The position numbers and the translations under genes are program-made. From an uncultured Atopobium sp. (GTDB lineage Bacteria; Actinomycetota; Coriobacteriia; Coriobacteriales; Atopobiaceae): 16,921 bases of DNA. This document shows, piece by piece, positions 1-6,296 of this stretch. The first letter of the stretch is position 1. Each line of letters opens with the position of its first letter. The stretch lies in assembly GCA_937926845.1 (NCBI GenBank), contig CALBBS010000055.1, positions 1 to 16,921 on the forward strand. The letters are read 5' to 3'. The notes beneath the pieces were generated by a model. It saw nothing but the letters and a program-made list of their open reading frames with translations, did no database searches and was not told where the DNA came from.

Positions 1-23
1 AGCCATATAAACTGCTACGCTAT

Positions 24-38
24 AAAAGTCTAACTTTT
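24..38. repeat. short hairpin AAAAGT-CTA-ACTTTT
   Basis: A 6-bp perfect inverted repeat with a 3-base loop lies just left of the terminator-like hairpin at 41-69. It sits 64 bases beyond the stop codon of the NuoF-like gene on the minus strand. It is A/T-rich and weak. It may add to termination or RNA-end structure on either strand, but the sequence alone supports no function. Confidence 0.25.
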
Positions 39-40
39 GG

Positions 41-69
41 GGGTCACATCACTCTGGTGACTCTTTTTT
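41..69 (+). terminator. rho-independent terminator, plus strand
   Basis: The arms 41-47 (GGGTCAC) and 57-63 (GTGACTC) form a 7-bp stem with one G-U pair and a 9-base loop. Six T residues follow at 64-69, the classical arrangement for the plus strand. It would end a plus-strand gene lying left of the window. On the minus strand the same hairpin lies downstream of the NuoF-like gene but has no T-run after it, so it could serve that gene only as a U-less structure. Confidence 0.55.
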
Positions 70-101
70 GATGTCAAAACATAATAAATTACAAGAGGTC
101 T

Positions 102-1199
102 TTATCGCTTCTTGCAAGGTATAGGACGTGGAGGGGTTCTTGGTTTATCAGCACCCGCCACAATAATTGCCTCTTCTTCGCAAGTGGAGACGCATTTACC
201 ACACTGAGTGCAGACTTTTTGATCAATGACATGTACAAAGCGTGGTTTTCCTAAAATGGCCTCTTCTTCACATGCATCAATGCATTCACCACAACCAATA
301 CAGAGGTTTGGAAGGATATGATAGGTTACGTATGCTGAACATTCACCCGCCACACAAACGTGCTTAGTAAAGTGCTGTTCAATCTCGTCTCCAAACGCAT
401 CAAGAGCAGAAAGAACTGCGCGGCCCATGATACGACCCATTTCACACAGAGATTGTGTTTGCATGGTCGGACAAAGATCTCTTAACAGTGTAATGTCTGA
501 AGCCTTACCTTTATTACGGCAAATATCATCCACAATTACCGCCGTTTGGTGGCTTCCTTCATGGCCAAAAACGCATCTGCCGCAGGTCTCATGACGATAC
601 ATCTGACATACTTCATTAAGAGCTTGAGCCATACATTTATTTGATCCGTATACACATACGTAATCAAAGCTGACATCAATTGTCTTTGAAGTATTTTCTG
701 TCGAGAAAAACTGTCCATTTGGATATCCAACATAGACGCCCTTAGCATCTATTACACCCGATGCATCAACCAAATCTTTGATGGTTGTCTCTTCAGAAAG
801 CTCAACAGGGGCGTCTTTTCCCTCAAACCAAACAAAGCGCTTACCTTCATGAGCAAGGAGCTTTCCGCCATCAATAAGCTGTAACCCTTCAGTTAAGCCA
901 TTGACTGCAGATGGGAGGGGTTTCTCGCCTTCTAACACACGAAATGCTGCAGTGTCATTTTGGTAAACAAAACCAAGGCCAGGAAGCGTTTCAAATACTA
1001 CTAAAATTTCTTCATCAAGTTGGTTTTGCAGCTGATCTTTAAGTTCTGCAGCTGATTGAGGAAGAATTACGCTTATCTGATTGTCCTCAGCGCGTAATGC
1101 ATTAATTTTCTTGGCAGCATTTGAAAGATCTTTTGAAAGCAGATATGAAGCTACTGGTGCCTGTGTGTAGGCAGGCACAAAGTTAACAATTGTAGTCAT
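102..1199 (-). CDS. NuoF-like SLBB/iron-sulfur protein with two C-terminal [4Fe-4S] ferredoxin motifs, no recognisable flavin/NADH domain
   Basis: This 365-residue protein resembles the C-terminal half of NADH:quinone oxidoreductase subunit F. Residues about 68-107 echo the NuoF glycine/acidic stretch before the SLBB domain, about 130-170 fit an SLBB domain, and the iron-sulfur motif begins at residue 206. C206, C209 and C252 are present, but the third cluster cysteine of the usual CxxCxxC is Gly212. Two ferredoxin motifs follow: C300/C303/C306/C310 and C330/C333/C336/C340. The NuoF Gly-rich FMN/NADH segment is not recognisable. The ATG at 1199 follows GGGAGG at ideal spacing, and the gene starts 12 bases after the NuoG/GltD-like gene ends, so the two are surely co-transcribed and may form a complex. 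A role as an electron-transfer partner rather than an NADH oxidase is inferred. Confidence 0.8.
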   Translation of the reverse strand: MTTIVNFVPAYTQAPVASYLLSKDLSNAAKKINALRAEDNQISVILPQSAAELKDQLQNQLDEEILVVFETLPGLGFVYQNDTAAFRVLEGEKPLPSAVNGLTEGLQLIDGGKLLAHEGKRFVWFEGKDAPVELSEETTIKDLVDASGVIDAKGVYVGYPNGQFFSTENTSKTIDVSFDYVCVYGSNKCMAQALNEVCQMYRHETCGRCVFGHEGSHQTAVIVDDICRNKGKASDITLLRDLCPTMQTQSLCEMGRIMGRAVLSALDAFGDEIEQHFTKHVCVAGECSAYVTYHILPNLCIGCGECIDACEEEAILGKPRFVHVIDQKVCTQCGKCVSTCEEEAIIVAGADKPRTPPRPIPCKKR

Positions 1200-1211
1200 T
1201 GTGACCTCCCA

Positions 1212-3338
1212 TTAGTATTCATTCCAAAGCTTAGGCTTATGGATGGTAAGACGTAAATCACATTGCAAGCAACGCGATGCCTCACACACAGCCTGCTCTT
1301 CAGAGAAGGGAAGCTCAATAATGTCAAAATTGTGAACTCGTTTTTCTGCATCAACAAACTCAGGCTCTACACGGGTGTCATAAAAGCCAGGGAACGCTGT
1401 ACCGACACGCTGACATGGTACATCTGTATCAAGAAGCTCGGCGTTAATATCACCATCTCCGCCTAAGTAAACATCAATTGATTGAGCTGCCTCTCTACCC
1501 TGCTCAATTGCAGCAATAACGGACTTTGTTCCCGTTACGCAATCGCCTGCGGCCCAAACACCCTCTGTGCTTGTTGCAAGAGTCTTATCAGCCACAATAT
1601 AAGGACCGTGAGTCAAATCAAGACCCATTTCATTGGTACCTTCGGGGCGTTGACCAACAGCAAAGATGACGTGAGTTGCTGGAAGCGTGAGTTCTCCGCC
1701 CTCGACAAGCTCGGTAACTGGTTGGCGGTTCTCATCAAAATAAAACTTCTTAATTTTGTGCAGCGTGACAGATCCAACAGATCTAGGATTTGACTCTGAC
1801 TCATTGATGGATACAAACGAGTAGCCATCATAAAGCACAACGCCCTCTTCAGCACCCTCGTGACGCTCTTCAGGAGTTGAAGTCATGCGGTCAAGAGATT
1901 CTAGGCAGGCAACCGCTACGCTTTGTGCGCCTAGGCGTACTGCCGTTCTTGCACAGTCATAAGCAACATTTCCGCCGCCAAGCACAACAACAGGGCCTTC
2001 AACATCAAGCGGTTGATTTTCTCGCGCTTTTTTGAGGAAATCTGTATTGATATAGACGCCTTCGAGGTCAGAGCCAGACATATTTAAGCGAACGCCCTGA
2101 TGTGTACCAATGGAGACAAGTACGGCATCAAAACCCTCGGCGAGAAGCTCTTTTGACTTCTCAACTCGTTTTTCACAGCAAATCTGAATACGGGGCTCAG
2201 CGTCTAATCCCTGGGAGATCTCTTTGATAAGGTCAACCTCATGGTCAACAACAGAATCTGGGAGACGATACGCTGGAATGCCATAGCGCATCTGTCCGCC
2301 TACTTTTTTGTTTGCCTCAAAGACAACAACCTTGTGTCCTTTTTCTGCAAGGTACAGTGCAGCAGTAAGTCCTGCAGGACCTGCTCCTACTACTGCAACT
2401 TTCTTGCCAGTAAGGTCTTCGTGGCGAACACGAGATTTCCACTCGTACGTATCGCGAACTGCTGCAGCACGCTTAAGTCTGCATACAGAGAGTGGCTCGT
2501 GGAGAGCATTACGCTTGCATTCTGACTCACAGTTATGATTACAAATTGAACCAAGCGTTTCTGGGAAAGGAACTTTTTCTCTTACGACAGCTGAAGCCTG
2601 TTCCCACTCTTGTCCCTTAATATGGCGTAGATAACGTGGAATATCAATGTGAGCTGGACAGCCAGAACGACAAGGCACTACTGTATCTTCTCGGCTTTTC
2701 TCTGTATACTCTGCACCCAATGCGTCAACAATAGATCCAGTTGGGCAGACCTCTACGCATGCTCCGCAGAAACGACATCCTGCCTCTTCAAGCGAAACAT
2801 GGCCGTCCGTTCCCACTCTAATACCCTGCTCAGTGTGCTGGTAATCCAAGACATTTGCACCGCGCAAATCCCTACAGGCGCGGATACATCTGCCGCAGCG
2901 CACACAGCGAGTAAACATGTGTGTAATTAAGGGGTTTGATGAATCTGTTGGGACCACGCGGGTCTTTACTCTCCAACGAGTTGGAGAAACACCCATGTAT
3001 TGGTACATGGATTGAAGCTCACATTGACCAAACTTTGGGCAACCCGTGCAGTCAGTCGGATGCGTTGCCAAGATAAGCTCCATGGCAAGACGACGAACAC
3101 GATCAGCTTCTTCAGAGTTTATTTTAACCTGCATTCCCTCTTGCGCTTCAGTCTTGCACGCACAAACAGGTTCAGGATTACCGTCTACTTCAACCATGCA
3201 AAGACGACATCCGCCCACAGCCTCTAAATCAGGATGTTTACATAAATGTGGGATAAAGATGCCTGCCGCAAGTGAAGCATCTAGTACCGATTGGCCCGGA
3301 GCAGCTTCAATCTGCTGGCCGTCAATCGTTAGCTTCAC
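1212..3338 (-). CDS. NuoG N-terminus fused to GltD-like NAD(P)H:acceptor flavoprotein
   Basis: The 708-residue protein joins two known modules. The first is NuoG-like: a [2Fe-2S] site (C33, C44, C47, C59), the His-Cys3 [4Fe-4S] site (H93, C97, C100, C106), and two ferredoxin sites (C145/C148/C151/C155 and C188/C191/C194/C198). The second is like the glutamate synthase small subunit: N-terminal cysteines C223, C227, C266, C270 and C274, an FAD GxGxxG at 318-323, a second nucleotide fold with GGGN at 454-457, and a closing G598-D599 FAD motif. This fits moving electrons between NAD(P)H and iron-sulfur carriers in the cytoplasm. The start is taken as GTG at 3338 because AAGGAG lies 6 bases upstream; an ATG 54 bases further up (3392) lacks this and would add 18 residues. 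No amidotransferase (GltB-like) subunit is nearby, so glutamate synthesis is unlikely. Confidence 0.88.
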   Translation of the reverse strand: MKLTIDGQQIEAAPGQSVLDASLAAGIFIPHLCKHPDLEAVGGCRLCMVEVDGNPEPVCACKTEAQEGMQVKINSEEADRVRRLAMELILATHPTDCTGCPKFGQCELQSMYQYMGVSPTRWRVKTRVVPTDSSNPLITHMFTRCVRCGRCIRACRDLRGANVLDYQHTEQGIRVGTDGHVSLEEAGCRFCGACVEVCPTGSIVDALGAEYTEKSREDTVVPCRSGCPAHIDIPRYLRHIKGQEWEQASAVVREKVPFPETLGSICNHNCESECKRNALHEPLSVCRLKRAAAVRDTYEWKSRVRHEDLTGKKVAVVGAGPAGLTAALYLAEKGHKVVVFEANKKVGGQMRYGIPAYRLPDSVVDHEVDLIKEISQGLDAEPRIQICCEKRVEKSKELLAEGFDAVLVSIGTHQGVRLNMSGSDLEGVYINTDFLKKARENQPLDVEGPVVVLGGGNVAYDCARTAVRLGAQSVAVACLESLDRMTSTPEERHEGAEEGVVLYDGYSFVSINESESNPRSVGSVTLHKIKKFYFDENRQPVTELVEGGELTLPATHVIFAVGQRPEGTNEMGLDLTHGPYIVADKTLATSTEGVWAAGDCVTGTKSVIAAIEQGREAAQSIDVYLGGDGDINAELLDTDVPCQRVGTAFPGFYDTRVEPEFVDAEKRVHNFDIIELPFSEEQAVCEASRCLQCDLRLTIHKPKLWNEY

Positions 3339-3396
3339 AATTCTCTCCTTAAAAGTCGCACATAAAACAAACTGTCTTATGCCTCTCCGCAACTAT

Positions 3397-3424
3397 GCAA
3401 GGTCCGCCCTAAGGCGGACCTTGC
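3397..3424. repeat. perfect 12-bp intercistronic hairpin, no U-tract
   Basis: GCAAGGTCCGCC (3397-3408) pairs perfectly with GGCGGACCTTGC (3413-3424) around a CTAA loop. It lies in the 102-base gap between the FAD oxidoreductase stop and the NuoG/GltD-like start. No T-run follows on either strand. A stem this GC-rich should fold in the mRNA. A U-less (actinobacterial-type) partial terminator or an mRNA-end stabiliser that sets gene ratios are the readings I consider. Confidence 0.6.
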
Positions 3425-3440
3425 TAAAACAAACTAAAAC

Positions 3441-4925
3441 TTAGTACTCAAAAAGGCCTGAAGCGGCATTTTCTCCTGCTATACGACCAGAATTTAGGCA
3501 GAAGCCCATGGTGTTTCCTGGAATGCAGTAATTGTAGGAATCACCGTAAATGGCGCATGCATCTGTTCCGACGCAGTATAGACCAGGAATTACCTCATAA
3601 TCATCATTCATTACCTCAAGATTATGATTTACAAGCACGCCGCCAAGGGTTCCGTATGCACCAATGTACTGTTTGCAGACGTAGAATGGGCCTTTCTCCA
3701 AAGGCTGCATAAACTCACGCTCTTTTTCAAAGAGGGAGTCATGCCCCTCAGCACACATCTGGTTATACTCTTCAACATTAGCGAGAAGACCTTCTGGATC
3801 GATACCAATTTTCTCAGCAAGTTCCTCAAGAGTATCTGCCTGAGCGATGGGCTCGTATCCCTCCTGAAGGTCACGCTCCCACTGCTCATCAAAGCCCTCA
3901 TACAAATCATGTGGGTGAACGTGAGAAACAATATCAGGACCAAACTTCTTCCAACGTTTAAGCATTTTGGAATCAAAGATGGCAAAAGCAACCTTGCCAG
4001 GAAGATGATTGATTGCATTGCCAACAAATGTAGTGTTGAAAATCTCATCCTCTGGCATGAAACGCTCGCCAAGACGGTTGCACCAATATGTTGGTTGGCG
4101 GAATGCGCCTTCAACATAGAAATGATTCATGTTGTCAGGAAGCTGGTACATAATCTCCATGGTAACTGGTGTGTGACCAGCACCAACAGCGTGGCACATA
4201 TTAAAGCCATCGCCATCCATACCTGGAATTGCAAAGCTGAAGAGATTTTCTCCCCAGTTGTAACCCATGGTCTCTTTTATCATTTTTGCGTTTGCACCAA
4301 AACCGCCAGTTGCAACAATAACAGAGGAACAGGAAATGACAATTTCCTCGCCGTTCTTATCAACAGCTTTAACGCCACAAACTGCACCCTCATCGTTAGT
4401 AATAAGCTCTTTACCAGGTGTCTCAAACATAAACTCAACACCCAGATCAAGTGCACGCTCAGTTAAGCGTTTTGTCATGGTAGTTGCAGCGCGAGGACCA
4501 GGCTCAGAACCGTCCTCAGGCTGAACAACGTGCCAAGTGTACTCACCGTCTGCATAGGCACGTGTACGCTCACGTGCACGGAATGCCGGACGAACGCTGT
4601 GAAACTCAACGCCCATATCCTGGAGCCATGCAATGGTGTCACCACTCTTGAAGTAATAATCACGAACAAGACGAGCATCTACTTGGTAGTGTGTGTAGAA
4701 CATATGACGACGGAAGAGCTCACCAGGAGTGACTTCAATCATTGATGCCTTTTGTACAGGAGAGCCAGCTGCAGCTGGACCCATTCCCATGTTTGCAGCA
4801 CCACCGGTATTAGAAGCCTTCTCAAGAGTAATAACGCGAGCACCACTTTCTGCAGCAGCTACTGACGCCGCAAGACCAGAAAGTCCAGCTGCAACTACGA
4901 CAACATCTGTCTCTAGTTCTTTCAT
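3441..4925 (-). CDS. FAD-dependent oxidoreductase, fumarate reductase flavoprotein family (soluble, substrate unknown)
   Basis: This 494-residue protein is a full-length FAD_binding_2 flavoprotein. The N-terminal dinucleotide fold spans about residues 6-40, including the E35 that would bind the adenine ribose. The C-terminus carries the family's flavin-closing region (VGTDAC, then GN and SGRIAGENA). Family members reduce activated C=C bonds such as fumarate, urocanate or cinnamate-type enoates, or oxidise related compounds. There is no signal peptide, haem-binding domain or FMN-binding domain, so it should take electrons from soluble partners, plausibly the iron-sulfur flavodoxin and NuoG/NuoF-like proteins encoded beside it. 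The first glycine of GxGxxG is Ala12 (AAGLSG, 12-17). The ATG at 4925 is preferred because GGAGGG lies just upstream; an ATG at 4979 would add 18 residues and lacks a ribosome site. Confidence 0.85.
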   Translation of the reverse strand: MKELETDVVVVAAGLSGLAASVAAAESGARVITLEKASNTGGAANMGMGPAAAGSPVQKASMIEVTPGELFRRHMFYTHYQVDARLVRDYYFKSGDTIAWLQDMGVEFHSVRPAFRARERTRAYADGEYTWHVVQPEDGSEPGPRAATTMTKRLTERALDLGVEFMFETPGKELITNDEGAVCGVKAVDKNGEEIVISCSSVIVATGGFGANAKMIKETMGYNWGENLFSFAIPGMDGDGFNMCHAVGAGHTPVTMEIMYQLPDNMNHFYVEGAFRQPTYWCNRLGERFMPEDEIFNTTFVGNAINHLPGKVAFAIFDSKMLKRWKKFGPDIVSHVHPHDLYEGFDEQWERDLQEGYEPIAQADTLEELAEKIGIDPEGLLANVEEYNQMCAEGHDSLFEKEREFMQPLEKGPFYVCKQYIGAYGTLGGVLVNHNLEVMNDDYEVIPGLYCVGTDACAIYGDSYNYCIPGNTMGFCLNSGRIAGENAASGLFEY

Positions 4926-5032
4926 TTGCCCTCCAAAATTATCTTTATAAAATACAAAACCTTTGATACTTACTTTCATCTTTTTGCTGGCGTAATACCA
5001 TGTACAAAAAACTCATAGAACGCCGAGAAATA

Positions 5033-5053
5033 CTCATTGCTTTGTGCAATGAG
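5033..5053. repeat. 8-bp hairpin CTCATTGC/GCAATGAG
   Basis: A perfect 8-bp inverted repeat with a 5-base loop (TTTGT), in the 192-base gap between the flavodoxin and FAD-oxidoreductase genes. It lies 3 bases from the second hairpin at 5057-5086, so the two form a tandem pair in the minus-strand transcript. A TTTTTT run occurs on the minus strand at about 5011-5006, some 20 bases past the stem, too far for a classical terminator. Confidence 0.45.
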
Positions 5054-5056
5054 AAC

Positions 5057-5086
5057 ATGCGCCTTAAGCAGGTGCCTAAGGCGCAT
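5057..5086. repeat. 10-bp hairpin ATGCGCCTTA/TAAGGCGCAT
   Basis: A perfect 10-bp inverted repeat with a 10-base loop, 32 bases downstream of the flavodoxin stop codon on the minus strand. No T-run follows. With 5033-5053 it makes a double stem-loop between two genes that run in the same direction with no convincing promoter in between. This fits a leaky or U-less terminator, or an RNA-processing and stability element. Confidence 0.5.
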
Positions 5087-5117
5087 ATCACTCCATTCAA
5101 ATTAGTATGAGAAGCAC

Positions 5118-6074
5118 TTAAGCACGCTCAGGCATAGATGCAGAGATGAAGTCCTTATACCTCTTATTACGAGCCTTGTACTCATCGCCTTGCTGGAACT
5201 CAGCAAGTTTAGCCTCGTTGCGCTGGATGTCGCGACCATGAATTTCTTTTCCAGAAGGAGTGTCGTGTGCACGTACAAGCTCTTCTTCAGTGTAAGTGAC
5301 AACTACTGCGTCATTCTCGATAGATACAGTTCCGTCAAGGCCACATACAGTGCATGTTGCTGTAGTAGTTCCTGGAACAATGTAGAAGTCATTGCAGCCA
5401 CAGTGGGGGCACACTCCAGCAGGTCCCTGATATTTTGCATTTGGGATATCTTTTGCAGCCTCAGCAAGATTGACACCAATTTGATGGGCACGAGCAATAA
5501 CCTCGTCGTCCATAATTGCAGCCTTTGCCCACTGAACCCACTCGTTGTCAATAACTTTCCAGGTTGGTGTCATTGACTGAATCTGGTGATCAGACTGAGC
5601 ATGAGTTCCCCACTCAGAGCCACCGATACCGATATAGGAAACAACCTTTGGGCTCATAATTACTGGATCAGGAACTTTACCAGGCTTACCCTGTGCAATA
5701 TTTGCCTCTGCAATCTGTGTTGCAATGTAGTTATTTCCTGTATCCATACGAGGTCCAAAGCGATCCATAATAGTGTGGAACAGACCAGATGCTCCCTTTT
5801 CAAAAATTGGATCAGTGATAATAACACCATCAGCATTGAACATCTTAAAAGCAAGCCAGTCAAAGTCATCTTTGTGAATACACATATTGCCTCGACCACT
5901 CATAAGCATTTTTACGCACGTAATACAACCTGTACAATGCTTAATATTAAGGTCCATTGCTCGAATGAACTCTACTTCACAACCCGCCTCTTTTGCACCC
6001 ATAAGTGCTTCTCTACACAAAGCATCATTGTTTCCATTTTTTGTTCCAAATGAAACGCCAACGATCTTAGTCAT
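5118..6074 (-). CDS. iron-sulfur flavodoxin-family protein with C-terminal zinc-ribbon/rubredoxin-like segment
   Basis: This 318-residue protein starts with the NADPH-dependent FMN reductase/flavodoxin fold (KIVGVSFGTKNGNN, an FMN-phosphate loop). A cysteine cluster C47, C50, C53 and C65 follows, in the position used by iron-sulfur flavoproteins of anaerobes for a [4Fe-4S] cluster. After about residue 215 comes a CPHC (222-225) and CTVC (241-244) pair that looks like a zinc ribbon or rubredoxin-type metal site, then a charged helical tail. The family transfers electrons between ferredoxin or NAD(P)H and flavin acceptors. It is the first gene of the minus-strand redox block, directly upstream of the fumarate-reductase-like protein, and is probably its electron donor (inference). 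The ATG at 6074 has GGGAG upstream at good spacing. Confidence 0.82.
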   Translation of the reverse strand: MTKIVGVSFGTKNGNNDALCREALMGAKEAGCEVEFIRAMDLNIKHCTGCITCVKMLMSGRGNMCIHKDDFDWLAFKMFNADGVIITDPIFEKGASGLFHTIMDRFGPRMDTGNNYIATQIAEANIAQGKPGKVPDPVIMSPKVVSYIGIGGSEWGTHAQSDHQIQSMTPTWKVIDNEWVQWAKAAIMDDEVIARAHQIGVNLAEAAKDIPNAKYQGPAGVCPHCGCNDFYIVPGTTTATCTVCGLDGTVSIENDAVVVTYTEEELVRAHDTPSGKEIHGRDIQRNEAKLAEFQQGDEYKARNKRYKDFISASMPERA

Positions 6075-6137
6075 TGCGCTCCCTTCCTCTCCAAAGGTTG
6101 TATTTCACACCTTATCCCGTTACCTAAAAGAGTAAGA

Positions 6138-6209
6138 GTTGCCACATGAAATATCGTTAGGCAGTAGTTCAGAACAGATGTATTTTTTATATGCTTTCGT
6201 ATGTGCAAC
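6138..6209. promoter_or_regulatory. promoter/operator region of the redox block, with imperfect inverted repeat
   Basis: The 222 bases between the flavodoxin start and the regulator's stop contain no gene. GTTGCCACAT (6138-6147) and ATGTGCAAC (6201-6209) form an inverted repeat, with one extra base, 53 bases apart. Between them lies GTTCAGAAC (6167-6175). On the minus strand TATAAA (about 6193-6188) could be a -10, with a poor -35. This is the natural site for control of the redox block, but no box is strong enough to name with confidence. Confidence 0.35.
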
Positions 6210-6211
6210 TG

Positions 6212-6255
6212 AACAATGCAAGCTTCCTAGAACATAACAGGAAGCTTGCATTGTT
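6212..6255. repeat. perfect 17-bp inverted repeat downstream of the regulator gene
   Basis: AACAATGCAAGCTTCCT (6212-6228) is exactly complementary to AGGAAGCTTGCATTGTT (6239-6255), with a 10-base loop. It begins 41 bases past the stop codon of the PucR-type regulator on the minus strand. No T-run follows on either strand. Position argues for a transcript end or processing site that insulates the regulator from the redox block; the symmetry would also suit a protein-binding site or a remnant of a small repeat element. Confidence 0.65.
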
Positions 6256-6296
6256 ATAGTAGCTCTGATATTTAACTGGGATAATACGAAGTAGTT

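Noticed and set aside
102..3338. Remnant of a respiratory complex I operon
   Set aside because: Only NuoF- and NuoG-like pieces are present, with the NuoG part fused to a GltD-like module and no membrane subunits. It is a soluble module.
1212..3338. Glutamate synthase small subunit
   Set aside because: The GltD-like half is present but it carries a NuoG iron-sulfur N-terminus and no large subunit is nearby.
3339..3392. Upstream ATG start for the NuoG/GltD-like gene, adding 18 residues
   Set aside because: The GTG at 3338 has AAGGAG six bases upstream and starts exactly at the [2Fe-2S] domain; the upstream ATG has no such site.
3624..4466. Long plus-strand open frame of 280 codons opposite the FAD oxidoreductase gene
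   Set aside because: It lies wholly antisense to a strong family match, has no recognisable domain, is cysteine- and histidine-rich in the manner of a reverse-complement frame, and has no ribosome site. Treated as a shadow.
4926..5032. Separate promoter for the FAD oxidoreductase
   Set aside because: TATAAA and GATAAT occur just upstream of the ribosome site, but no -35 sits at proper spacing and the leader would be almost nil.
5033..5086. CRISPR-like or tandem repeat array
   Set aside because: Only two different stems, not repeated units; they are separate hairpins.
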